A DNA stretch of 7,190 nt from Nostoc sp. GT001 (GTDB lineage Bacteria; Cyanobacteriota; Cyanobacteriia; Cyanobacteriales; Nostocaceae). This document shows, in pieces, positions 1 through 5,329 of the stretch (position 1 is its first letter; the number at the start of each line of letters is the position of its first letter). The position numbers and the translations under genes were made by a program. Below the pieces are notes generated by a model. That model was not told the DNA's origin. It did not search any database and saw nothing but the letters and a program-made list of their open reading frames with translations. The stretch lies in contig NZ_JAUDRJ010000004.1 in assembly GCF_030382115.1 (NCBI RefSeq), positions 1 to 7,190 of the forward strand. Reading direction: 5' to 3'.

Positions 1-57
1 ATCAATGCCGGCAGCGACTATCCAAACGACTATCCGGGCTGGAAGCGGACGCTATTT
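1..57 (-). pseudogene. Out-of-frame continuation of the WD40 propeller
   Basis: Reading the minus strand past the TAA at 58-56 gives three WD40-like peptides in three successive frames: (I)NSVRFQP, then DSRL, then IVAAGID. Joined, they match the usual second-repeat pattern of these propellers. Restoring one frame needs about three single-base indels: one base gained near 57-59, one lost near 35-38 and one lost near 22-24. The gene therefore originally continued beyond the left edge. Whether the indels are real decay or read/assembly errors cannot be told from the sequence alone. Confidence 0.65.
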
Positions 58-2107
58 ATGGATTTGCAGTATGTGGTAGGGTTTTGACCAGTGTTCCATC
101 CCGCTTCCACAACTTGACTGTGCGATCAATACTAGATGAGACAATCCACTTACCATCAGCACTGAAATCAACACCTAAAACAATCCCTTGATGCCCTGAA
201 AGGTGATTGAATTCATCAGCACCGTAGACAGCTTGTTCTAATATTTTGCGGGTTTGGAGATCCAGCGTATGTGCATCTGCCAAATTTTGCAGATCGAGCC
301 GTTGAAATTTCCGTCTAGCTTGGATTGCTTGTACCAGTGCATCTAAGCGTTGATTGGAATTAAAACTACCATTGGAAGCAGCTGCGATCGCTCTTACCTC
401 ACTCAGCGATGCCTGTCGATTGGCATAGAGTGTTATGATTCCTAAGATAATCGCTGCTACTAGAGCCACACTTACCCCTAACAGTAGTCGTTGCTGAAGA
501 CGGGCGTTCTTTTGTTCACTTGCCAATCGCGCTTCAGTTTCTTTGAGCCGTTCTACTTCTAGTTTTTGCTGGACTTCCCGACGTTCCAATTCTTGGCTAG
601 CTGCTAAAAATCGATAGTCCAAATCGCTGAGACTTTTTCGCTGAGTCCAGTCCAAGACCTCTTGTAAGGCATTCCCCCGCAACAGGCGTGACTCATCTTG
701 AAAGTCCGATGCTACCCAAGCATTAAATGGCTGTGAATAAGGGCGCAGATTGTCTAACTGCTTTAACACCCATTCAGCATTGAAAATACTGCGGTAGATC
801 GGATTTTTAATTCTGAGATAGCCGTTGTACCTTTCAACTACTCCCGATAGTAAAAGCTCTGTCTGTTCTCGACTATCATCTGTAGGCACGGGAGATAGTG
901 GAAATAGAGGATGCCAAGAGTCGCTAGTGTCTTCATTGAAAGCGACGGGAAACTCCATCCCCAGGTGTCTGTAGAGGGATAGTCGCCCCGTCGCTTGGGG
1001 CATTGGGCATTGGGCATTGGTAACTTCTTCCCCATGCCCCATGCCCGATTCCCCATGCCCAAAAACTCCATCCCCTTGTGGGTGGAGTTTTTCATTCTTT
1101 ACGTCCTTTATTTCCTCCGCTTGCAATACCTGCTGATAAAGACCTAACAAGCGTCCTGCTTGTTGTTGGTTGAAAAGTAGGCGATCGCGAATAGTACGCA
1201 GGTGTTCGGGTTCATCTTGTGATTCCCAGTGTTGGATAATTTGCGATCGCACCAATTCTTCTACCCAATACGCCTCAGTTTTCGGGGATAGGATAATTTT
1301 TCGATCTGATGTCTTTAAGGCAGCTTGAAGAATTAATTGACAAAGTTTTTGAGTTAGAAACGGTTGTCCCCCTGTCCAGTAGATTACCTCTTGCAGCACT
1401 ATTTCTGGTTGGCTGATTGCTCCCTTTAACCCATCTAGCAATGGGTTAGCTTCATGCAATCGAAAGCCGTATAACTCTATAGCTGTTCCAATATTAAAAG
1501 GTGTCCGGCGTTTGTCAGCAATTAAATCAGATGGACTGGCTACTCCAAACAATGCAAAGCCCAGGCGTCGAAAATTCGGATCGTGTGCCTGCTGATTGTA
1601 GCAATGACGAATCCAGGCAAAAAAGTCATTGACCGGAAAATTTAAACTCAGTAAACTATCAATTTCATCAATGAAAATGAAAATGCCTTTGGCTTTGCCG
1701 CCGCCTTCACAATCGCTCTTGACATTTGGCAGCAATATTTCTTCAACAAACTGGTGTAATTTTTGTACAGGAGACAGACCTGTTTGCATATTCCACCATT
1801 GCTTAAAGTTGACGTGTTCCGCCAGATTTAACCCGTAGAATATGCTGACAATGATTCCTTTATACCATTGTGCTGATGTGGTATCCTCGCTACCCAATTG
1901 CGTCACGTCTAAGTAAACACATTTATAGCCTTCTGACTTGAGACGACGACTTATTCGCTGTAGTAGGGATGATTTACCCATTTGGCGAGAGTTGAAAACG
2001 TAGCAAAAATCACCACTTTTCAGACTGTTATAAAGTTTTTCGTCTGCTTGACGCACAACATAAGTGGGATCGTCACTGTGGAGGCTACCGCCAACTTGGT
2101 ATCTCAT
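56..2107 (-). CDS. AAA-like NTPase / WD40-repeat fusion protein, frame broken after first WD40 repeat
   Basis: The protein has 683 residues from ATG at 2107; a TTG two codons upstream (2113) is an alternative, and neither has a clear Shine-Dalgarno. The N-terminal 330 residues look like the AAA-like (AAA_35 type) domain common in cyanobacteria: a P-loop NSRQMGKSS at about 39-47, which lacks the first Gly of the classical motif, and a Walker B strand GIFIFIDEID at about 141-150. Residues 334-407 are a repeat-derived insertion listed separately. A charged coiled coil spans about 503-540, a single membrane helix about 541-561, and one WD40 repeat about 635-680 (SGHQGIV...SIDRTVKLW). Relatives normally carry many WD40 repeats, so a TAA after the first one is abnormal. 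Sequence beyond the stop still encodes WD40-like peptides in other frames. I infer a membrane-tethered signalling or scaffold NTPase; substrate and partners are unknown. It may be a pseudogene or a victim of sequencing errors. Confidence 0.85.
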   Translation of the reverse strand: MRYQVGGSLHSDDPTYVVRQADEKLYNSLKSGDFCYVFNSRQMGKSSLLQRISRRLKSEGYKCVYLDVTQLGSEDTTSAQWYKGIIVSIFYGLNLAEHVNFKQWWNMQTGLSPVQKLHQFVEEILLPNVKSDCEGGGKAKGIFIFIDEIDSLLSLNFPVNDFFAWIRHCYNQQAHDPNFRRLGFALFGVASPSDLIADKRRTPFNIGTAIELYGFRLHEANPLLDGLKGAISQPEIVLQEVIYWTGGQPFLTQKLCQLILQAALKTSDRKIILSPKTEAYWVEELVRSQIIQHWESQDEPEHLRTIRDRLLFNQQQAGRLLGLYQQVLQAEEIKDVKNEKLHPQGDGVFGHGESGMGHGEEVTNAQCPMPQATGRLSLYRHLGMEFPVAFNEDTSDSWHPLFPLSPVPTDDSREQTELLLSGVVERYNGYLRIKNPIYRSIFNAEWVLKQLDNLRPYSQPFNAWVASDFQDESRLLRGNALQEVLDWTQRKSLSDLDYRFLAASQELERREVQQKLEVERLKETEARLASEQKNARLQQRLLLGVSVALVAAIILGIITLYANRQASLSEVRAIAAASNGSFNSNQRLDALVQAIQARRKFQRLDLQNLADAHTLDLQTRKILEQAVYGADEFNHLSGHQGIVLGVDFSADGKWIVSSSIDRTVKLWKRDGTLVKTLPHTANP
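887..1108. repeat. In-frame repeat-DNA insertion inside the AAA/WD40 gene
   Basis: About 74 codons separate the two halves of a normally continuous stretch, ...YQQVLQAEEI and PTDDSREQTEL.... The encoded segment is low-complexity and rich in Gly, His, Met and Pro, unlike the rest of the protein. The DNA holds a 9-bp inverted repeat (AGCGACGGG 941-949 with CCCGTCGCT 987-995), three GGGCATT heptamers (998-1018), CCCCATG-type heptamers (1030-1057) and a hairpin with 10-bp outer arms (1061-1070 with 1083-1092). ACTCCATCCCC occurs twice (952-962 and 1065-1075). The length is a multiple of three, so the frame survives. The outer boundaries are estimated from where family-like protein sequence resumes and could be off by several codons. 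Confidence 0.7.
998..1060. repeat. STRR-type heptanucleotide arrays (GGGCATT x3; CCCCATG x3 with variant)
   Basis: GGGCATT repeats three times at 998-1018. It is followed by CCCCATG at 1030-1036 and 1037-1043, the variant CCCGATT at 1044-1050, and CCCCATG at 1051-1057. The two blocks are roughly complementary in sense, so they can pair as an imperfect stem. The 7-nt period and C4-purine character match the short tandemly repeated repetitive (STRR) sequences known from heterocystous cyanobacteria. Confidence 0.75.
1181..1250. repeat. Two HIP1 sites (GCGATCGC), part of a window-wide set of six
   Basis: GCGATCGC occurs at 1181-1188 and 1243-1250, and also at 384-391, 4628-4635, 5696-5703 and 5849-5856. 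All six lie inside coding sequence. HIP1 is a highly iterated palindrome characteristic of many cyanobacterial genomes; six copies in 7.2 kb is far above chance for an 8-mer and supports the taxonomic placement. Confidence 0.9.
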
Positions 2108-2148
2108 GTGCAAAGTGTGATTAGAAAAGGAAGAGATAAAGAAGGAGT

Positions 2149-2165
2149 CAGAATTCAGAATTCAG
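2149..2165. repeat. Short heptamer repeat CAGAATT x2
   Basis: CAGAATT occurs at 2149-2155 and 2156-2162, followed by a partial third copy (CAG). It sits just upstream of the minus-strand AAA/WD40 gene. It has the same 7-nt period as the other arrays in the window but a different sequence. Confidence 0.5.
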
Positions 2166-2188
2166 GATTTAGAATACTATATCCATGC

Positions 2189-2212
2189 GACACTATCCCG
2201 TTGCGAAGTGTC
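2189..2212. repeat. Small inverted repeat GACACT...AGTGTC
   Basis: GACACT (2189-2194) pairs with AGTGTC (2207-2212) across a 12-nt loop. It is the first of three hairpins packed into the 287-bp gap between two divergent genes. No coding potential or convincing regulatory motif was seen around it. Confidence 0.45.
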
Positions 2213-2245
2213 TTGTAGAGTAATTACCAACCTCCTCTTTCTTGA

Positions 2246-2294
2246 CCAGAGGCAGAGCCTCTTGGAATTCGTTCCCAGTCTTCAGACTGGGAAC
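2246..2294. repeat. Twin-hairpin dispersed repeat
   Basis: There are two adjacent perfect hairpins: AGAGGC-AGA-GCCTCT (2248-2262) and GTTCCCAGTC-TTCA-GACTGGGAAC (2271-2294, 10-bp stem). The combination of GGCAGAGCC and GTTCCCAG...CTGGGAAC blocks resembles a small repeat I recall as widespread in cyanobacterial intergenic DNA. The flanking genes diverge, so no transcript needs to end here, and no T-tract follows; a mobile small repeat is more likely than a terminator. Confidence 0.6.
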
Positions 2295-2394
2295 AAGGTT
2301 ATGTTAACCAAAGTCAGTGGGTTGATTAAATCCGCCAAATTTATCAAAGCAATTTCGTCTTTGTCTAACCATCGCTAACCTTGACCCGGAAAAC

Positions 2395-2976
2395 ATGGCA
2401 GATTACTTGAATAAGTACCAAAAGTCTGATAGGAAAACCATACTAATGAGAATTTGGACTACTACTGCTGTGCTAGCTGCTTTTTGGCTAATATCTGGGG
2501 TCATCGGTTCTAAGCCAATCAACGCTACTTCTGTTTTGGTAGAAAACGCCATATCATCTCCGGCGCCAACGAATGCAAAACAGATTACTGTCAGTAACAC
2601 CGAGTTTGGTCTGAAGAGAGTTGACTCCAAAGGAAACGTTACCATTTTTCAGACAACAAGAGTGCCACTTCAGGAAGGAAATACTTACGGGTGGCGGATT
2701 AAACTCAAAAACTACCAAGGTGAAGTGAAATGGCGTGAAGTCTTGTATTTACCAAAACCTCCAGAAACTTGGGGTACAGATAATGGTGAAGATTTCTCAA
2801 TATCAGCAGACGGCAAGACATCTGTAACACGTCGCACACAATCGGCTCCAGAAGGTGTAATTGAGAATTTTTGGACAATCGCCGCTGGCGATCCCGTTGG
2901 TAAGCATAGAATAGAAGTCTATATTGATAACCGTTTGATCGGTACTTTCCAGTTTGAAGTTATTCCAGTTAAGTAG
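2395..2976 (+). CDS. Membrane-anchored or exported beta-rich protein of unknown function
   Basis: A 193-residue protein not recognised as a named family. A positively charged N terminus (about residues 7-20) is followed by a hydrophobic helix at about 21-38 ending near VIGSKPINA, which is either an uncleaved membrane anchor or a long signal peptide. The rest, from about residue 63, alternates short beta-strand-like segments and ends with GDPVGKHRIEVYIDNRL and then FQFEV, a pattern typical of Ig-like extracytoplasmic domains. No cysteines and no catalytic motif were seen. The start at 2395 has only a weak purine stretch upstream (CCGGAAAAC); an in-frame ATG at 2446 (MRIWTTTA) would give a more typical short signal peptide. 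It is transcribed away from the AAA/WD40 gene and stands alone, followed by a repeat-filled gap. A cell-surface or periplasmic location is inferred. Confidence 0.75.
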   Translation: MADYLNKYQKSDRKTILMRIWTTTAVLAAFWLISGVIGSKPINATSVLVENAISSPAPTNAKQITVSNTEFGLKRVDSKGNVTIFQTTRVPLQEGNTYGWRIKLKNYQGEVKWREVLYLPKPPETWGTDNGEDFSISADGKTSVTRRTQSAPEGVIENFWTIAAGDPVGKHRIEVYIDNRLIGTFQFEVIPVK

Positions 2977-2989
2977 AAATGAAGGGCAC

Positions 2990-3070
2990 AAGAGGCAGGG
3001 GAGCAGAGGGGCAGAGGGGCAGAGGTGCAGAGGAGAAAAACTGACTGTAACTTCTTTCTTGCTCCCCTGC
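2990..3070. repeat. Purine-rich octamer array flanked by 11-bp inverted repeat
   Basis: Four octamers GCAGAGG(G/T/A) run from 3003 to 3034. The block is flanked by a perfect inverted repeat, GCAGGGGAGCA (2995-3005) with TGCTCCCCTGC (3060-3070), separated by 54 nt. It begins 14 bp after the stop codon of the upstream gene. There is no T-tract, so a role as intrinsic terminator is uncertain; the shape fits a small non-coding repeat element. Confidence 0.6.
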
Positions 3071-3120
3071 TCCCCTAAAACTGAGGAGTATCTTAGAAAT
3101 AGAAGTTTAATTCTTGTTGG

Positions 3121-3444
3121 GTGGCGATCGTGAATACAGAGGAATTCCTGCGATTGATCGAAAAGCAGCGCCCATGTCCTCAGACACTACCAAAAGGGCT
3201 GCAAGCAATGTGGTATGACAACAAAGGTGATTGGAGCAAGGCTCATGAAATAGTTGCAAATGCCAGTGATGCTGACAGTGCTTGGGTTCATGCTTATCTG
3301 CACCGCAAAGAAGGCGATTTGAAAAATGCCCATTTCTGGTATCAACGCAGTGGTCAGCCAGTATTTTCAGGAGAACTAAGCCAAGAATGGAAACAAATAA
3401 CTTCTGTATTGCTAAAGAAGGTGAACGCGACGCATGAATGCTGA
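3121..3444 (+). CDS. Small conserved helical protein, TPR-like, function unknown
   Basis: A 107-residue soluble protein with no signal peptide. The core (LPKGLQAMWYDNKGDWSKAH, then DSAWVHAYLHRKEGDLKNA, then WYQRSGQPV, about residues 23-81) matches a small family I recognise from many bacteria but cannot attach to a biochemical role. The two helical pairs with the GDW..AH and GDL.NA..WY pattern resemble tetratricopeptide repeats, suggesting protein binding. Relatives are about 90-105 residues, so this one is full length. The start is uncertain: GTG at 3121 or GTG at 3130, which would give MNTEEF; neither has a strong ribosome site, and an in-frame stop at 3100-3102 excludes anything much longer. 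Its last 11 bases overlap the next gene, implying one mRNA and coupled translation. Confidence 0.8.
   Translation: MAIVNTEEFLRLIEKQRPCPQTLPKGLQAMWYDNKGDWSKAHEIVANASDADSAWVHAYLHRKEGDLKNAHFWYQRSGQPVFSGELSQEWKQITSVLLKKVNATHEC
3415..3423 (+). promoter_or_regulatory. Ribosome binding site for the pentapeptide-repeat gene
   Basis: AAGAAGGTG lies 10 bases before ATG 3434, inside the upstream coding sequence. It is among the better Shine-Dalgarno matches in the window and fixes the start of the overlapping gene. Confidence 0.6.
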
Positions 3445-3802
3445 AGAATTAAAAAGGCGTTTTGCCGCAGGAGAAAGATATTTTCCAGCCGTCAACTTGA
3501 GTGGGGACAAGCTGATTGGAGCCGATTTGCCTGGAATTAATTTATGGGGATCTGACTTGAGTGGAGTTAACTTAGCTAAAGCTAAACTCTGGGGAGCAGA
3601 TTTGAGTAGTACTAATTTAGCCAAAGCGAATTTGACCAGAGCTAATTTGAGTGGTGCCAATCTCAATGAAGCAAATCTTCGAGGAGCAAAACTCAACTAT
3701 GCCAAGTTGTATGGAGCTAATCTAACTGGCGCTTACTATGATGAAAGTACGCGCTTTTCTAGAGGTTTTGACCCCATCAGTAGAAATATGCGGAAGGTGT
3801 AG
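3434..3802 (+). CDS. Short pentapeptide-repeat protein
   Basis: A 122-residue protein. After a short helical N terminus (MNAEELKRRFAAGERYF), about 16 pentapeptides of the A(D/N)LXX type run from about residue 19 to 100, for example GADLS, KANLT, RANLS, GANLN and GANLT. Such repeats fold into a right-handed quadrilateral beta-helix of about four coils here. The C-terminal cap, DESTRFSRGFDP, is a common ending in cyanobacterial members. There is no signal peptide or membrane segment, so it is probably cytoplasmic. Biochemical roles of most cyanobacterial pentapeptide proteins are unknown; gyrase protection is known only for specific relatives and is not implied here. ATG 3434 sits inside the end of the preceding gene with a good ribosome site, indicating a two-gene operon. 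The first pentapeptides (GDKLI, GINLW) are less regular. Confidence 0.92.
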   Translation: MNAEELKRRFAAGERYFPAVNLSGDKLIGADLPGINLWGSDLSGVNLAKAKLWGADLSSTNLAKANLTRANLSGANLNEANLRGAKLNYAKLYGANLTGAYYDESTRFSRGFDPISRNMRKV

Positions 3803-3840
3803 GGAGCAGGGGAGCAGTAAGTTTTTCCCCTCTGCCTCTT
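3801..3840. repeat. G-rich/C-rich imperfect stem related to the 2990-3070 element
   Basis: AGGGAGCAGGGGAGCAG (3801-3817), starting in the stop codon region of the pentapeptide gene, is followed by CCCCTCTGCCTCTT (3827-3840). The latter is nearly the reverse complement of AAGAGGCAGGGG at 2990-3001. Both copies lie directly downstream of a gene. It may act as a 3' stem, but no T-tract follows the second arm. Confidence 0.45.
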
Positions 3841-3882
3841 GTCCCGCATTTCTCACAAGCTCAAGGCGTTTGATGGAGCAGA

Positions 3883-4014
3883 GGAGAAGTAATGAGTAAT
3901 GAGTAATGAGTAATGAGTAATGAGTAATGAGTAATGAGTAATGAGTAATGAGTAATGAGTAATGAGTAAAAACTTCTTACTTCTTACTCATTACTTCTTA
4001 CTCATTACTTCTCC
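3883..4014. repeat. 11-copy heptamer array AGTAATG inside a 17-bp inverted repeat
   Basis: AGTAATG is repeated 11 times without a mismatch from 3888 to 3964, followed by a partial AGTAA. The right side (3974-4010) is built from TTACTTC and TTACTCA blocks, the complement of the array. GGAGAAGTAATGAGTAA (3883-3899) is perfectly inverted at 3998-4014. The whole can fold as a long slipped hairpin. The gap 3803-4081 contains this and other repeats but no convincing gene. The exactness of the copies suggests recent expansion, and copy number is likely to vary between strains. Confidence 0.9.
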
Positions 4015-4063
4015 CCGGCACTTGCGTAGGCTTTAAGAGGTGTGGTGAGAAATCAGGGTTGTG

Positions 4064-4077
4064 CCCAATCCCCAATC
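4064..4077. repeat. STRR-type heptamer CCCAATC x2
   Basis: CCCAATC occurs at 4064-4070 and 4071-4077, directly beside the stop codon of the LysR-type gene. The CCCCAAT phase fits the C4-A-purine-T class of cyanobacterial STRR sequences. Confidence 0.5.
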
Positions 4078-4081
4078 TCCT

Positions 4082-5137
4082 TTAAATAACTGATAAATGT
4101 TGATGTGAACCATCCAACACAGACGATATCAACATTTGTTCAAAGACTTTGGAAAGAGCAGTTTGAAAACGCTGACGATGCTTGATTTTGAAAAAAGGTC
4201 GAACTATTTCTGCGTAGGCGTAGTCTGCACTTCGGCTGCGCCCTTCTCTACGAGAGGCTGCGCCAACGGCTACGCTCAGGACAGGCTCAGTGACCGACGT
4301 AGGCATCGTACCCTTGCCTTCTCGGTTATCAATAACTCTAATTGCCCGCAGAGTCCCTAACTGGATTTCTTTTTTTACCATCAACTCAGAAATTCCAGTT
4401 GCACCTACGCCATTTTCAATCGCGGCTTTTGCCATCTCACCACTGGTGAACACTAAAATTACATTCAGGTCGCTGAGGTTTATCCCCCAATTTTGCAACG
4501 CTTCCTCAAATCTTTGTTGTGTACCAGATTCCCGCACCCGCATCACCCACGGAGTTTGAGTTAGTTGGCTTAAATCAATTTCTCCCCACTCAAACCAAGG
4601 GTGTTTTTGACCAACTACAATTTGCAAGCGATCGCTCCCCACTATTTCATAGTCTAAAGTATTCTGAAGTGCTGGCTTCACATCTCCTTCCACCAAACCT
4701 AAATCAAACTGTCCCATCGCTGTACCGACACAAATCGTTTCTGCATTGGCAAGAGTACAGTCAATCTGGATACCAGGATATTGGCTCTTAAACTCACTAA
4801 TTTTACTTGGTAGCCAATAGTTACCAATAGTCAGACTCGACCCTAATTTCAATTCACCCCGTTGCAGATTGTTCAATTCTCGCAATCCCCTTTCTGTTAA
4901 GGAAACTTGATCGAGAATTTTCTGCGCTTCCACTTGCAGTAATTTACCCGCTTCAGCAATCTCAATATGGCGACCAATCCGATGGAATAGTTTCACTCCG
5001 TATTCTTGCTCTAAGTTGTGAATCGCTGCACTGACGGCAGGTTGTGTAATATAAAGCTCCTCTGCTGCGCGAGTAAAGTGTAAGTTGTGCGCCACAGCCA
5101 AAAATATTTTTAGCTGCTCAAGCGTCATTCCTGCCAT
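4082..5137 (-). CDS. LysR-type transcriptional regulator with in-frame repeat insertion
   Basis: A 351-residue DNA-binding regulator. Residues 4-63 form the LysR winged helix-turn-helix (TLEQLKIFLAVAHNLHFTRA, then AEELYITQPAVSAAIHNLEQ and LFHRIGR). A linker helix follows to about 90, and a two-lobed periplasmic-binding-protein-like effector domain covers about 93-320, starting GELKLGSSLTIGNYWLPSKI. The effector domain looks closest to the CysL/CysB-like subgroup; this is a weak impression and the ligand is unknown. Relatives are about 300-325 residues. The excess comes from residues 280-309, encoded by a dispersed repeat inserted between NREGKGTMP and EIVRPFFKIKHRQRF. The chosen ATG (5137) has AGGGA 8 bases upstream; ATG 5128 (MTLEQLK) is the alternative. 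The gene diverges from the transporter at 5330, the classic layout for a LysR regulator controlling its neighbour and itself. Confidence 0.92.
   Translation of the reverse strand: MAGMTLEQLKIFLAVAHNLHFTRAAEELYITQPAVSAAIHNLEQEYGVKLFHRIGRHIEIAEAGKLLQVEAQKILDQVSLTERGLRELNNLQRGELKLGSSLTIGNYWLPSKISEFKSQYPGIQIDCTLANAETICVGTAMGQFDLGLVEGDVKPALQNTLDYEIVGSDRLQIVVGQKHPWFEWGEIDLSQLTQTPWVMRVRESGTQQRFEEALQNWGINLSDLNVILVFTSGEMAKAAIENGVGATGISELMVKKEIQLGTLRAIRVIDNREGKGTMPTSVTEPVLSVAVGAASRREGRSRSADYAYAEIVRPFFKIKHRQRFQTALSKVFEQMLISSVLDGSHQHLSVI
4211..4300. repeat. Dispersed repeat inserted in frame in the LysR-type gene
   Basis: About 90 bp encodes an extra 30-residue segment rich in Ser, Arg and Ala (residues 280-309) within an otherwise regular effector domain. 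The DNA is much more G+C-rich than its surroundings and has internal structure: GCGTAG twice at 4212-4223, GGCTGCGCC twice (4234-4242 and 4256-4264) and the palindrome CTCTACGAGAG (4246-4256). GCGTAGGC-type blocks are typical of small repeats in Nostoc-like genomes, and a further fragment (TGCGTAGGC) lies at 4023-4031 outside the gene. The length is a multiple of three, so translation continues. Boundaries are inferred from the protein. Confidence 0.7.
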
Positions 5138-5159
5138 TTATCGTATCCCTAAGACTTGA

Positions 5160-5197
5160 TGTCAAAATTTTAATCACTTTCATTTATCATTTTGACA
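5160..5197. promoter_or_regulatory. Inverted-repeat operator with divergent -35 elements
   Basis: TGTCAAAAT (5160-5168) and ATTTTGACA (5189-5197) form a perfect 9-bp inverted repeat with a 20-nt spacer, between the divergent LysR-type and transporter genes. Each arm contains a consensus TTGACA pointing outward. Toward the transporter, only a poor -10 (TCTATC, 5214-5219) follows at 16 nt. Toward the regulator, GATAAA (5142-5137) lies at 17 nt but overlaps the start codon. A second candidate site in the region is TGAT-N12-ATCA (5157-5176). LysR proteins typically bind imperfect dyads in such gaps. The operator role is inferred and the -10 assignments are weak. Confidence 0.4.
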
Positions 5198-5329
5198 AAT
5201 AAAAGCATTTGATTCTATCGGTTAGTTTGACTAAAGTGTAAATCAAAGCTTCGGCACGGACTTAAACGGCCAAGTAGAGAGCAGAGGGAAATGCCAAATG
5301 CCCAAGCATGAAAATAAGGACATCCATAA

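Noticed and set aside
838..1095. 85-residue minus-strand ORF within the AAA/WD40 gene
   Set aside because: It is another frame of the same strand over the repeat insertion; the composition comes from the heptamers and no family-like sequence is visible.
2271..2294. Rho-independent terminator
   Set aside because: The stem is strong but there is no T-tract and both flanking genes are transcribed away from it.
3412..3696. 94-residue minus-strand ORF opposite the pentapeptide gene
   Set aside because: Its Leu/Ala/Lys-rich pattern is the antisense echo of the pentapeptide repeats.
3888..3964. Possible CRISPR array
   Set aside because: The repeats are 7 nt with no spacers, so this is a simple tandem array; no cas genes are present.
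4136..4791. Three plus-strand ORFs opposite the LysR-type gene
   Set aside because: They are antisense frames of a clear LysR coding region and have no ribosome sites or recognisable domains.
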